From Pelodera strongyloides (taxonomy: Eukaryota > Nematoda > Chromadorea > Rhabditida > Rhabditidae), in contig JAANDG010000128.1 in the NCBI GenBank assembly GCA_036852015.1, positions 235,742 to 299,741 on the forward strand: a stretch of 64,000 nt of DNA. Direction: 5' to 3'. Positions 52,272 to 63,893 of the stretch are shown in pieces. Each line of letters begins with the position of its first letter. Within the stretch, counting starts at the first letter, position 1. Below the pieces are notes generated by a model, which worked only from the letters and a program-made list of their open reading frames with translations, ran no database searches and was not told where the DNA came from. The position numbers and the translations under genes are program-made.

Positions 52272-54872
52272 CTGTGTTGGTGACTGCGACAGCTCTCGTC
52301 TTTGTGGCACATCCAATCGACTAGATTCACTGCTTGTCGATTCAGTAGTGAACAACTGTACAGCAGATCCCTCTAGACACGCACCACTAGCGTTACCACT
52401 GTTACCAGACGGATCCACTTCAGGCACAACCGGTAACGAATTAACAGAATGGACCGGTACCAGGGCAGCCGATACTCCTTCCGACTGGCAACCTCCAGGG
52501 ACAGACGTTACAACTTCTTGTGAAAGGGATAGTAGGGCAGCTACTTCTTCTGATAGTCGAATACAAGAGCAGGTTCCGGGGCACGAATAGTCTCAGGTAA
52601 AGGTGGTTGTCCGTAAAGAAGGTTCCGCCGAGGAAGAGGCATCGTATCACAAGTGGCGGAGGTATGTGGTTGTCCAACAAAGATGGCAACTGGCTCACAT
52701 ATTTAGCATCGATTACTGGCGAACCGTCGCAACTGCTCTCCGTATCACTGTGACCTAAAAATGAAACTGAAGTAAATGTAATATATTTTCCAAAAATATA
52801 TACGAAAACAGTTTTCCGTTAAAACAAACAGTAATAGTGAAATTCACTTGAAAACTACTGGTAAATTGACAACTGACCAATCAAGATCTACCCAATTAGC
52901 AGAATTTAAAACTAGGCGGAATGTAACGGAACTATGAAGAAAACGTCCAACTAACTAAGATGGTATTCCCTAAAAAGGAAACTAACCAGATTCTCCTCTT
53001 AATTGGACGGCTGTTGTCGGTTGATTTGATCCAGAGGGAGAAGAGTACAGCTACTACACGCCTCCGGAACTACATTCGATTCTACTTGTAGAGAATTAGG
53101 AGACACTCTTAAATAAAACACACAATTAATAACAAAAACTTTCATGCCAAAAACAAATACACATCTAATTCAGAGACAAAGGTTAAAGAGAATACATGCA
53201 GCAGTAGCCAGGTTAAGAATCAATGAAAACTGTCAACATCCCAACACTTAACACCACCAAAAGTTATATGCACAACTGAACTGGAAATGTAAGCAACAAA
53301 AGTTATATGCACAACTGAACTGAAAATGTTATGTACAAAGAGTTTTAATAAATTCGAAAACAATACCAAAACTTACATTTGACTAGGGATGGTGATTGAA
53401 TCAGTGATTTGCAAATGGTCGTTGATGAGAACATGCGCCTGAAGTTTATACAGTATACTGGCCAAGACGTGTTTGTAAAAACAATGTGCTTTGATTATAT
53501 GTTTTGATGTATGCATCAACAAACTAATATCTAAAGTGGACAACCTCTCTCAAGCTCCCTCTCTCTCCATATCTCTCTCTGAGGTAAAACCTCTCTCAAT
53601 GAGGTGAGCTCACTTCGGGTGTGTTTTGCGGCTGAGCAAAGTTCGATGTAGCAGCTTCGACTACTGTAGGCTCCGGAGCATCCAGAGTTTCACCTAAAAG
53701 TTAATTCTCGATAACTTGAAATTGATAACTCAAACAGCATATGATGTGCCGCATGCACATACCTAGAAAAATTATTTTAAGAGTACTGAGGTAGAAAGCA
53801 GTAATACCAGAACTACCATATGTCTAACCGGACAATGTTTATGCAACTCACTGGGGCGCTTCCAGCTCATCGGCATCTGGGTAGTCGTATAGAAAGAGCA
53901 AATTTTCCTTTATCTTTCTGTTTTCCATCGTATGGCGAGGTTGTGGCCTGAAAGAAGCTCATTATTTTTTCAATCGGAGAAACAACAGCAGAAATAAAAA
54001 TTACATGATCTAATCAGGTATTTCTTAAATTACATGATCTAATCAGTTATTTCTTAAAGAAAGTTTAAAAAAATTAATAACATTAATTCTGTGATAAAGC
54101 TACGTATTTTTGATAGCGGAAATATCATTTAGTAATGCAGTGAAATGAGGAAGTTGTTGGTAACAGTAAAACCTTTTATGTTCGAAATTTTCTTTCTAGG
54201 AAATAAGGAACAACTAAAAATAGAGGTTATTTCTAGTGAGCGTCCACTTAAGTAGCAACTCAAAATTTAGAAGATGTGCCTAAACATGTGTTTCTAATAT
54301 ATGATTGGCTGAAGCGTTGAAACTTAAAAACTGAAGAACTCACGCATTCGTAGCATGTTGCGGTGCTGCAATATCGGCAAATGGCAGTGGACCATTGCCG
54401 GTGGGGGACTCAGTGAAGCCGACAGTTGCAGGCAACACTGAACACCCGCCCGCGGTTGTACTTCCTTCTTCAAAACACTGGTCTCATCAATCTGTACCAG
54501 CTTCTGCGGGTCGTCGAAAGCATCTGTAGTGGGTAGTTGAAGGTAGATTAGACGAACACGAAAAAAAAGACGTCCGGCCGATGATAGCGTTATTATAGTG
54601 CTCGGCTAATTTATATCCTGGTTCAATGCCACAGGATTTCCTCGTATTTTGCACACATCACCTAATTGTAAAAATATTTGAAATTAAAATTAAAATTATA
54701 TACTATCAGGTACTAATGGAGCAACGTTTTATCGGCCCACAAGTCATAACACCGTGGAATTGCTAATTACCTCTCAGAACGTCCTTCAAAATTCCAGTAT
54801 GTCCGGGCGATTTGTTGTTGGGTGGAACAGCAAGTGGAAGCACCAATCAACCAATCCGCAGATCTGCCGTGC
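52272..54872 (-). pseudogene. Modular gene, minus copy A (exons e0-E5-E4-E3-B-C)
   Basis: Exons in transcription order, with phases in,out: e0 54872-54771 (out 1), E5 54523-54344 (1,1), E4 53948-53852 (1,2), E3 53693-53614 (1,0), B about 53083-52974, C 52754-52272 (in 1). Acceptors are ttttcag/cttttag types and donors gtgag/gtaat. Reading: LPLAVPPNNKSPGHTGILKD, then DAFDDPQKLVQIDETSVLKK, CCLQLSASLSPPPAMVHCHL, ETLDAPEPTVVEAATSNF, then the S/T/P-rich exon C. Phase-compatible joins over several introns argue for a real gene. Damage: one extra base in e0 and in B, TAA in the phase-consistent frame of E4, and frame switches in C. The product would be mostly disordered and acidic/proline-rich. Function unknown. 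A truncated exon starting YVHAAHH lies at ~53757 between E4 and E3. Confidence 0.45.
53520..53600. repeat. CT-rich microsatellite (copy A)
   Basis: tctctc/ctccctctctctcc tract in the intron after E3. The homologous tract in module B (62520-62600) is longer. Confidence 0.85.
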
Positions 54873-54999
54873 CTGAAATTGAAACAATCGAGATGTAAAC
54901 ACTACTTATTTATGGGGAAATATTGGTAAATTACATTAAGCCGCAAAAAACAACCATTGATTGCAAGGAGCAGCGATAAAAGAAGTCACTTATACAGAC

Positions 55000-56770
55000 A
55001 GAAAACGAAGTAACGGTATTGTTGAAAGTTCAACACATTTTTTTTCAACACAGTTAAACACGAAAGAGAGAGAGAGGAGTTTCGCAAAAAAAATGTGGAA
55101 AAATTATTGCATCTTAATATTAATTTTTTTCTACAGCGGTATACACAGAAAATAGTAAAAAAGGCTCCAACACTGAATTAAGTGAGCACATTTAAATAAT
55201 TATAAATAAAGATACCAACCGGTACAGTAAGTGGGTTGTTTCTATCAGGTTGCACTGAGCCAGCACCCCTTCATTTTGTATAACTGAAATTTATTTAATA
55301 CTACACACACGTTTGCACAAATCGAGCGCAAGCAAAAGCGTCGAATCGGAGTCGTTACTAGACATCTTTACAATGCACAGCTTCGCAGAGCAATACGATA
55401 CAAATAGGCATCTGTGTGACGACTCGATGTCGCTAGAGACACTCTCTATTGCAAGAATAGTAAAGCGATTAGAAGAAGACATAGTTGAACAATACAGAAA
55501 TTAAATATACAAAAAGAAGGTAAATCCCCAAACAATAATACCTGTTCCACATAATATCGAAGAAACATGATGCGTTCCTCTCTTGTGGTTCAATGTGTTG
55601 TCAATGGCCTGTAAAGAAATTCATAAAATACAAAACAAGAAAATACAACAACATGCATTTACATAGTAAACACTGAAACTTATCCCCACACACGCCATAG
55701 TATTGTTCTAGCTTAAAATATACGCTGTTTTCTGAGATTTGCAGATGAGCAACAAATTACCGAAGAGAGCTACAGGGAGCGCCGCGCCAATTCGAAAATA
55801 GCTAATCTTTTTGATCTGTTACAATCCACCTAAGGCATTTTTATTTTTGAATAATTATTTCGATCAATACATTATTATTTTTATTAACACCAGCTAATCT
55901 GTGACATAAAGCATTTGCAAATACACTTGAGGGTAACTGACAGTAGATACTTAATGGAATACAACTAGCAACTAAGTATTTCCACTGTACTATTGGAAAT
56001 AAAATGGAGAAACATGTTCGCTCGGGAAATAAAGACAAGAGCAATATAATGAACAATCTATATTTATGCAAATCCTCACATTTTGTTTTGAAGACGTCAG
56101 TGAAGCCTTGCAATGAAAAACAAATCACAGCTACCACAAACTGCATTAAAAAATAACTCACACTGCACATCTTACATCGATTCACAGACTCTGTACAATG
56201 CTCATAAACAGCCATGTGTCTTCGAAAGTAAGAACAGTTTACGAGAGATGCTAGAGGCTGAGCCAAAATACATGACACGGCTCCTTTTCCTGCCTGCAAT
56301 TGAACATATTTTATATATTGCTTGTGTGCCATCGCTCTTCGTTATCCAACGGTTCAACTTATGTGTTTGGAAATCTGCGAGTTTCACGTATATGCGCATA
56401 TCTTATCGTCTTAAAAAGTTAGTTATATCAACATATTGCCCCTTCAAAACAACTTTTTCGCCGCTCGTGCAATTTGAGTCAGTGCGGTCCTTAACCCTAA
56501 TTGAAAAGATGTATGAGGGAATATTTGAAACATTCTGCAATTTTACTTGACGCTCAGAAAAGCGCTTACCTTCATGTCGTTTGCTCACACAGCCTAGTGC
56601 GTGCGTCCAATATCGGCGAACACTGTATTATTGATAATCATACTGTCCGTCGGCTTCTTCCTCGAGTGGTTCATCCTTCAAATGGAAGAATAAGTATTCG
56701 AAACTCATGCACGCTGAAAAAAACGTACTGCGGTGTACCGTATGAGCAACACGAGGGTACGACACATGAC
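55000..56770. other. Unassigned stretch
   Basis: No splice-matched open frame or repeat copy was recognised. The largest frame (163 codons, minus, 55841-56332) is Cys/Phe-rich with no matched copy and is treated as chance. Confidence 0.35.
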
Positions 56771-56791
56771 ATACACCATCAAAAAACTCAC

Positions 56792-56899
56792 TGTGAGTCA
56801 CGTCAAGCAGGTCCATATCGAGCCTGCACGTGCTGCGGACTCGCTGATATTCATGCAGCGAATACCCACTAAATCTCAGCGGCTTCATCATTTGAACTA
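56792..56899 (-). CDS. Exon-like block, SGYSLHEY family (copy 1)
   Basis: Minus-strand frame MMKPLRFSGYSLHEYQRV, RSTCRLDMDLLDVTHS, ending at donor ACA|gtgagt. It matches 57278-57363 over the first ten residues of the SGYSLHEY core. The acceptor was not located with certainty. Confidence 0.35.
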
Positions 56900-57277
56900 C
56901 CGCGTGAGATGGATGAACAAGCTCTGAAAGCGATATATACTACGGCGATGCGTAAAACTACTATTTTAAGAAATCGGAAACATGACTGTCCGTTTCATGT
57001 CAATGTTCAGCACCGTGCTCACCTTCGAGTATCCGGGAGAATCATATTTTCCTTTGGCGTCAACGTTGAGTTGCGGAAACTTCAAATATATAATTATACT
57101 GTTATGTATGTAGTAGCATGCTGCGGACCAAGACAATGTACCTGAACCGACTGGTGGACCATATGAATAATTGGCTCAGTGGTGGAACGTTGTTTGTACC
57201 CCGAGAGCGCTGCAAATAGGGCATTCATCCTCAATTTTATTTCTAAGAATCACTGAATTTATAAAAGAAAAACTCAC

Positions 57278-57363
57278 TATGAGTCGCCAAGCAGGTCCAA
57301 CGTGTGACTGCGCGCATGATGGATTCGATGATATTCATGCAGAGAATACCCACTGGACATCGC
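57278..57363 (-). CDS. Exon-like block, SGYSLHEY family (copy 2)
   Basis: Minus-strand acceptor ccttcag, donor CTCATA|gtgagt. It reads AMSSGYSLHEYHRIHHAR then SHTLDLLGDS. It lies 55 bp from the LTR element insertion. Part of the intron after it (aaaactcactatgagtcg) reappears just beyond the element at 60563. Confidence 0.4.
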
Positions 57364-57418
57364 CTGAAGGAAATAAGTTTATAATTATTGGAGTTGGTCG
57401 TTTCGTGCCCCACTTAAT

Positions 57419-57423
57419 ATATG
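57419..57423 (+). repeat. Target-site duplication ATATG (left)
   Basis: Identical to 60556-60560. Together they define the insertion of the LTR element. Confidence 0.8.
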
Positions 57424-57908
57424 TGTTGTGACGATTTCACAACCTTCGTATAGTTGCGTTACTAATTGTTGTATTTGTTACCGTAGTCAACTAATTCAAA
57501 TTCCCGCCATTCTTGGCACTTTGTCATAGGTGCACCTGCACATCACTTATTAGTTAATTAACCTGGCCTACATTGGCCTTATTTGTAGTCGTTCGTATTC
57601 AGTGTCGAGAATCGTCGATTTGGTGGCCGTGAGCCACGATGGTGCCTAGTGCACAGTAGGCTTAGCCCTAGTAGCTAGCCATATTGGGGCAATTACTGTA
57701 AGACCCCTCAGTTGTGCCGAGAGCACTTAGGAAGAGCCGAGGGCAATAGTCCTTGTTTTATTATTGTATGTATTCTGGGCCTAGTCCCAAGTGAACGTTT
57801 TGTCTCATTAATATAATAAATGAATTATATCGCGCTCCCAGTGTATTTATATACCAGGCCTCAGGCTACGGAGCGGAACATCTACGCAAGCACTGTTCCG
57901 TTTCTTTA
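57424..57908 (+). repeat. 5' LTR (485 bp)
   Basis: tgttgtgacgatttcacaac ... gcactgttccgtttcttta. Includes aataaatgaattatatcgcg near its 3' part. Confidence 0.85.
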
Positions 57909-57922
57909 TGGTGCCCCGATAT
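57909..57922 (+). promoter_or_regulatory. Primer-binding site candidate
   Basis: tggtgccccgatat abuts the 5' LTR. TGG is complementary to the CCA end of a tRNA, and tgccccg would pair with an acceptor stem ending cggggca, as in elongator Met-type tRNAs. Identity of the primer is inference. Confidence 0.5.
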
Positions 57923-58443
57923 CAAATTCGAACCGGTGTTCATAATTTCAAATACACATTCATAAATCAAAATTCTCAAGTATCGGCACTGTTCCTTTAC
58001 TTTATTGCCCCAAAAATCCAAAAGAGATTCGATGATCTACATAAATAATCAAAATCGGCAATGTTTCTTTCATACATATGGTTGCCCAAATTCAAAAAAT
58101 CCAATTACATTCGGTGATCCAATCAAATAAATACGAATGCAGCCAGCACTGCCATAAAATCTTTATACAAATTATGATTCAAATTTTTAAATTCTCCGTC
58201 GAAGAACTGTAGAAAGAAGCTCGTTTGGAGTCGACCGAGGATCTTCAGAAGACATTGAAGAAGAGCAGCGGCTTTCCAACACACTTCCTGAAAATAAAAA
58301 TCCTTGAAATTCTGGCTAAACAGCTTGAAAAACTGATGATATCTCACGTTATGTGATGCAATAGGTGACAACCCTGAATCGATCGAAATTGTAGTGACAA
58401 ATCCAAAAGGTGCGTCCAAATAATTGAAATTTTTTAAAAATGA

Positions 58444-58578
58444 TCTACCTCGCCGAGCAGGGACCGGAAACTTGTGGAACACGATGCCGAGAACATGGGC
58501 CTCGAGGAGCAGGACGTGGATGGACGAGCTGTCTACGCCAGCCTGGAGCCACCCGGACCTGAAACGGAAGAAGAATAA
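58444..58578 (+). pseudogene. GC-rich acidic C-terminal coding fragment inside the LTR element
   Basis: A sharply GC-richer island reads SPSRDRKLVEHDAENMGLEE, QDVDGRAVYASLEPPGPETE and EE-stop, with G/C-ending codons unlike the AT-rich element around it. It resembles the tail of a host protein captured by the element. Two other islands (58195-58275, giving RTVERSSFGVDRGSSEDIEE; 58915-59020) may have the same origin. Source gene not recognised. Confidence 0.4.
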
Positions 58579-60070
58579 AGTCTCAGAACATAAGAAAAAA
58601 AATCATTGCTCAAATACCGTACATTTGGGCACAATCAAAATCCATTATTGGCGGAAAAAAAAATCAATGGAAATGCTCCTTAAAAGGCGAATTCAAATCC
58701 CAAAGAAGGAAATTAATGTAATGAAATGTCAAATTCATAATTCACTGAAAGAGAAATGCCCACCGGGGATGTACATAAATCAACAAATAAAGTAGTCAAA
58801 TCCTCAATACTGGTTCGTAAACAAAAATTCAGGACCGCAAAATCAACAAAATATGTATATGAAGCATGAACAAGATCACAAATGAATAAATTACACACAA
58901 ATTCTCACCTGATTCCAAACCACTCGAGAACAAGACGCCGCGGAAGAGACGCAGTTGACGAAGGAGCGAGGATCCCAGCCAGACCGCCCGACAACTGCCA
59001 GCACGAAAACAAGCCTAAATGGACATATTCAAAAATGAACGAAATCCGTTCCTTGCACGTTTGACGGGGTATTAAATTGGATACAAACTTTTTTTTTTTT
59101 TCAAAAATCCTCTGTATTGAGAAATAAATTCATTATATAATGGGCAAAAAGCACCCAACAAAAAATCCCGAAAAAGGTAATTACACAATAATTAGCCAAA
59201 TCCTTAGTTGGTAATAGTCAAACACCAAATGAATTTTGTAGCTGAAAGAAATACAGAACTGTGAAACATAAACCAGTAGTGTGATAAATCCGATACCTTA
59301 TGAATCCAAAAGGCGCCATCAAAATCCAGTGTTGAGTTGACAGAAAATCCATCGCATCATCGGGCAACTCTAATTAAAAAAAGAAGTAAATAGAGTTACA
59401 GTAATATAAGGAAAAGTATAAATGAGAGTATTGAGAGATAAAGTGTATCATGTTCTTTAACATGATAACCCCGTTTCGACCCTGATCGTATACGAGGATT
59501 TTGCTGTAGTTGGGTCTCATCAGTACGATGACCACAGCTTTGAGCGATAGGAAAAAAAATAAATAAAAATGAGAATGCACACAAGAGAGAGAGAAAGAGA
59601 AAATAACTATGTATAAAGAAAAATAACAGTTTGGTTGAAGATTGTGTGATTGATTATGTGTATGTTCGATTTAATGTTGAGTGCAATTGTTATTGCAGTT
59701 AATTAATTGTTGATGAAAAGGGGCGGGTCCAAAGACCGACCACGAACGCACAATATTCGCGTGATACGCTACGCTAAATAACTCTGCACGAAACTAGCAG
59801 CAATGAGTTACGGTAGACACCGTGAGAAAGAGCGGAATCGCAGACCTCTCACAAGGAATACTGTATCCGCCAAATTATTGAATTGAATCAAAGTGTGAAC
59901 ACCGTTGTTGGAGTAAAGAACAAAGCTCCGGCAACAAGGATCACGGTGAATCTAATATGATGAGAAATGTAAATATGAAATGAACTAAATTGAATCCGTT
60001 ACGGCTAAATCCTTGTTATTTGATACTTTCTAGTTTTGGCCTCCCTTTGTATATTTGTTGCCCCCCGGAG

Positions 60071-60555
60071 TGTTGTGACGATTTCACAACCTTCGTATAG
60101 TTGCGTTACTAATTGTTGTATTTGTTACCGTAGTCAACTAATTCAAATTCCCGCCATTCTTGGCACTTTGTCATAGGTGCACCTGCACATCACTTATTAG
60201 TTAATTAACCTGGCCTACATTGGCCTTATTTGTAGTCGTTCGTATTCAGTGTCGAGAATCGTCGATTTGGTGGCCGTGAGCCACGATGGTGCCTAGTGCA
60301 CAGTAGGCTTAGCCCTAGTAGCTAGCCATATTGGGGCAATTACTGTAAGACCCCTCAGTTGTGCCGAGAGCACTTAGGATGAGCCGAGGGCAATAGTCCT
60401 TGTTTTATTATTGTATGTATTCTGGGCCTAGTCCCAAGTGAACGTTTTGTCTCATTAATATAATAAATGAATTATATCGCGCTCCCAGTGTATTTATATA
60501 CCAGGCCTCAGGCTACGGAGCGGAACATCTACGCAAGCACTGTTCCGTTTCTTTA
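60071..60555 (+). repeat. 3' LTR (485 bp)
   Basis: See 57424-57908. Followed by ATATG (60556-60560). Confidence 0.85.
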
Positions 60556-60586
60556 ATATGATAAAACTCACTATGAGTCGTCTTAC

Positions 60587-60693
60587 CTGGGCTTGGTGAT
60601 ACCGACAGTTGCCGGTGTGAGTCCGAAACAAATGTCCGGATAATCATAGAGTCCGCTGCGTGAGTGAATTCGATGTGAACCGCATCCACATAC
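60587..60693 (-). CDS. Modular-gene exon D
   Basis: 107 bp, acceptor cttctag, donor CCCAG|gtaaga. It is open in two frames: phase 2 in gives YVDAVHIEFTHAADSMII, RTFVSDSHRQLSVSPSPG, which fits the exon phases (after E4, before E3) and echoes the QLSASLSP motif. Phase 0 in gives VCGCGSHRIHSRSGLYDYPD. Truncated relatives start at 53757 and 62801. Confidence 0.45.
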
Positions 60694-61213
60694 CTAGAAG
60701 AGCAATTTTAAAAGTACGAACCGAGAAAAGAGTAATATCAAAAATGTATTCAAAAAAGCTTCTCAGAAATGCCTACCCCGTGGTTAATCAGCGCCGTGAC
60801 CGTGTTCGCTCCGGCACTCTGCGTTCGGCATTTTCTGGCTGAAATATACATATGCTTTGGATAGTACAATAGATACATGGAACATAGTGCAGCAATTTTT
60901 TTTTCACTCTCATGGAAGGAAGGAAACATATTACAAAATATAAAACAAAATGACAAAGAATATTACCTGAATTTAGAAAAAATAATATACACCATCCAAG
61001 AAAACTTATTAAGGAAATATACCTGTTTTCTCTCAGATGCAGTCAGTGTCGGTCTCTCGGAATATCGGAGTGTGACGGACGTCCAGAGATTTCTCATACG
61101 CGTTGATGCTCTAAAAAGTTCATATTTTTTGTAAGGTAACTCAATTTACGATGTTGTATTATAGAATTTTCACATAATATTAGACGACAATGAAAAAAAA
61201 TTGAAAAACTTAC

Positions 61214-61366
61214 TCGCTGCGGCTCTCCAATATCGGCCTGCAATTGGCAGTGAACCTTTGCATGCAGGGATAGCGTCAGTTGAAGGTGAATTTCCGAAAT
61301 ATTCGGAGACATATCCGGATAGTCATACAGTCGTTGCGTACTAGGGAGTGCACATCATCCACACAC
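61214..61366 (-). CDS. Modular-gene exon, diverged D/E5 relative
   Basis: Acceptor gttttctag, donor GCGA|gtaagt. It starts CVDDVHSLVRND in the D frame. Further on another frame reads LYDYPDMSPNISEIHLQL, TLSLHAKVHCQLQADIGE, matching the VHCQL motif of E5. The block thus joins D-like and E5-like sequence, with a frame switch between them. Confidence 0.4.
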
Positions 61367-61519
61367 CTAGAAAACCAATCTTAAAAGAACCGGAGAAAGA
61401 GTAATATCAGAAAGCAGAAGTACACTTTCGTGTTTCCGCTATCATGCAGACCTTGAGCAGGAAAATGACTATGTGGTAAGCTAAACTAGCCGAACAGGTC
61501 AATAATTATGGAACACACT

Positions 61520-61638
61520 GCTGTGCTTCTGGGTAGTCGTACATATGCTCCTGTGTGTTCTTAACCGAAGACCACGTTTTCTTTCTTCTTTCCGTTTCCC
61601 ATCTTATTGCGCGTTGGTGTTGTTCTAGAGTCGTGGCC
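61520..61638 (-). CDS. Modular-gene exon E4 (copy C)
   Basis: Acceptor cttgcag, donor GCA|gtgtgt, ending in phase 2 like the other E4 copies. Fully open: ATTLEQHQRAIRWETERRKK, TWSSVKNTQEHMYDYPEA. The AIRW(K/E)TERRKK patch is also readable in copies A and B, where indels follow it. A basic patch followed by the acidic YDYPEA suggests a linear interaction motif (inference). Confidence 0.45.
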
Positions 61639-61954
61639 TGCAAGAAAATCATTTTTTTTTAAATCAAACAGCAGCAGAAACTGAAATCACATGAACTAAC
61701 CAGGAATGATATTTCTTAAAGTAAGTACGTAAAAAAAGTTATTCTGTGATGAAACTACGTATTTTTTAGAGCGGAAACAACATTTAGTAAAGCAGCGAAA
61801 TGAAGAAGTTAGTGGCAAAAGAGGATCCCCTGATATAAACCGTGAATTTGGTGAGCAAAAAGCCCCTAGGAGACAATTGCATGAAAAACACGGGGCCGAC
61901 CTAATTTATACAAAATAGTTTTTTTTTAAGAACTGACGTTGTTGCCGTGTTCCA

Positions 61955-62052
61955 GTGGCATTTGGCAGCGCGTCTTTGCTGGCGGGACTTAGTGATACCG
62001 ACAGTAGCCGGCGTGATTTCGAAACAAATTCGGACACAAATCCGGATAGTCA
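61955..62052 (-). pseudogene. Modular-gene exon, diverged D/E5 relative (copy C)
   Basis: Acceptor catttctag, donor CAAC|gtcagt. It reads VSEFVSKSRRLLSVSLSP then ASKDALPNATGTRQQ in one frame and CMTIRICVRICFEITPAT in another. Clearly related to 60587-60693 and 61214-61366, but diverged by indels. Confidence 0.35.
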
Positions 62053-62519
62053 TACAGGCTAGAAATGAAAATATAAAAGTATGGAGAGCAACCCAGTAAT
62101 TTCAGAACGTCACTTTTGTGCAACCGCAACCACAAGCGTTTAGCAGGACAATCAGCATGTGATAGGCTAAATTGCAGACACGAGAGATTTTGTTACGGGG
62201 CACAAGTATAATGTCTGTTACTTTGAGTAAAAACAAAATACAACCATTCTCAGTTCTGATTGAAGCATCAGTTATTTAGTGAGCATTCGCGAGCCCTATA
62301 ACTGAACTGGGAATGTGATGTAGGAAGAGTTTTAATAAATTCCAAAATATCACCAAAACTTGCATTTGACTAGGGCTGTTGATTGAATCATTGTTTTGCA
62401 ATGGGTCTTGATGAGAACGTACGCCTGAAGTTTATACAGTATACTGGACGTATTTTTAAAAACAATGTGCTTTTATATGTTTTGATGTATGCATCAACAA
62501 TCTAATATCTAACGTGGAC

Positions 62520-62574
62520 AACCTCTCTCAACCTCCCTCTCTCTCTCCATGTCTATATATCTCTCTCTCTCACA

Positions 62575-62600
<26 letters not shown>
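62520..62600. repeat. CT microsatellite (copy B)
   Basis: (ct)n run, longer than the homologous tract at 53520-53600. Confidence 0.95.
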
Positions 62601-62606
<6 letters not shown>

Positions 62607-62631
62607 ACCTCTCTCAATGAGGTGAACTCAC

Positions 62632-62711
62632 TTCGGGTGTGTTTTGCGGCTGAGCAGAGTTCGATGTAGCAGCTTCGACTACTGTAGGCCCCGGAGCATC
62701 CTGAGTTTCAC
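62632..62711 (-). CDS. Modular-gene exon E3 (copy B)
   Basis: 80 bp, acceptor aacttttag, donor CCCGAA|gtgagt, phase 1 to 0: ETQDAPGPTVVEAATSNS then AQPQNTPE. Copy A differs at three residues (ETLDAPEP, SNF), all from single-base changes; the frame is intact in both. Confidence 0.5.
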
Positions 62712-62933
62712 CTAAAAGTTAGGATAACTTGAAATTGATAACTCAAACAGCAAAAAACTTGAAATCCCAATTCAAAGTTGTATGATGTACGCACATACCT
62801 AGAAAAACTATTTTAAAAGTACTGACGTAGAAAGTAGAAATACCAGAACTACATCGTTGTGTTTCCGCTATCATGTAGATGTTGAGCTGGAAAACTACCA
62901 AATGTCTAACCGGACAATGTTCATGCAACTCAC

Positions 62934-63060
62934 TGGGGTGCTTCCAGCTCATCGGCTTCTGGGTAGTCGTATAGAAGATCCCGGGAGGTTTTTCTTAACC
63001 GAAGAGCGCATTTTCTTTCTTCTTTCTGTTTTCCATCGTATGGCGCGTTGCTGTTGTGTC
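62934..63060 (-). CDS. Modular-gene exon E4 (copy B, open in phase 1)
   Basis: 127 bp, acceptor ttgtttcag, donor CCCCA|gtgagt. In the phase set by E5 it is open: HNSNAPYDGKQKEERKCALR, LRKTSRDLLYDYPEADELEA. In another frame the 5' half reads QQQRAIRWKTERRKK, matching copy C, so a 2-bp deletion separates the two readings. Confidence 0.45.
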
Positions 63061-63287
63061 CTGAAACAAGATCATTTTTTTCCAATTGGAGAAACAGCAG
63101 CAGAAACCAAAATTACATGATCTAATCAGATATTTCTTAAATTACTGATCTAATCAGTTATTTCTTAAAGTAAGTTTAAAACAATTAATAATATTAATTC
63201 AGTGATAAAGCTACGTATTTTTGACAGCAAAAATAACATTTAGTAATACAGGGAAATGAGGAAGTTGTTGGTAACAGTAGAACCTTT

Positions 63288-63735
63288 TATATTATAACAA
63301 TAATAATTTATTACATCAGGGAGATGCGCACAAAAGCCAAAGCAGAGTAAAATGTTTGAAAAACAAATGAGATCTATTGAAAGGAGATAAGGACACAAAA
63401 GTAGGACTTATAACAAGAGCGTGTATTAGCCGAGCATTACAAACCCAGTAGCTGGACACTATCGGACACTAACACACACAAGCGTGCACAGACCCAGGGT
63501 TACGTCAGTGGCTAAATTCACCGAACGACCTAGGCGCAATACTTGCATTTATACCGGTGACACGTGTGAGAGTGAGGTGACTGTGCGATCCAAATTGCTA
63601 CATAACGGGTTTAGGCATAGGCATTTCAGTGAGTAGGTATGCCCGTCGCAATCCATAAAAATCAGACAAACAAATTAAAAAGGAGAATAAGGCAAAATCA
63701 CAGGGCAAAGCAACATGACAATCAACGATATTCGA
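63288..63735 (-). mobile_element. 5'-truncated LINE-like insertion in module B
   Basis: This segment is absent from module A (aaccttttatgttcgaaatt against aaccttttat[insert]attcgaaatt). On the minus strand it ends with taataaattattattgttat, the same kind of 3' tail as the 26-30 kb LINE, and atatt flanks both sides. The body has no RT motif, so it is a 3'-UTR-only fragment of a related but different element. Confidence 0.65.
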
Positions 63736-63893
63736 AATTTTCTTACTAGGAAACAAAGAAAACAAAAAATAGAGGTTAGTTCTAGTGAGCGTCCATTTAA
63801 GTAACAACTCAAAATCTAAAAGCTGTATCTAAACATGTGTTTCTAATATATGATTGACTGAAGCTTTGAAACTGAAAACTGAAGAACTCACGC

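Larger units (their letters stand above)
57424..60555 (+). mobile_element. Non-autonomous LTR retrotransposon, 3132 bp
   Basis: Two 485-bp LTRs (57424-57908, 60071-60555) start tgttgtgacg and end gtttcttta. They differ at one site noticed (aggaagagcc against aggatgagcc). A primer-binding-site-like tggtgccccgat follows the left LTR directly, and a 5-bp target duplication flanks the element. An AATAAA near the LTR 3' end supports plus orientation. The 2.16-kb interior has no gag, protease, RT or integrase motif, so it must use enzymes from elsewhere (TRIM/LARD-like). The sequence before the 3' LTR (ttgttgccccccggag) is not the usual purine run. Confidence 0.85.

Noticed and set aside
55841..56332. 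163-aa minus-strand frame, Cys/Phe-rich
   Set aside because: No splice-matched neighbours, no copy, no recognisable motif, AT-rich codons throughout; likely chance.
57424..60555. Minus-strand orientation of the LTR element
   Set aside because: On the minus strand the first internal bases (ctccggggggcaac) do not look like a primer-binding site. The AATAAA in the LTR and tggtgcccc after the left LTR favour plus.
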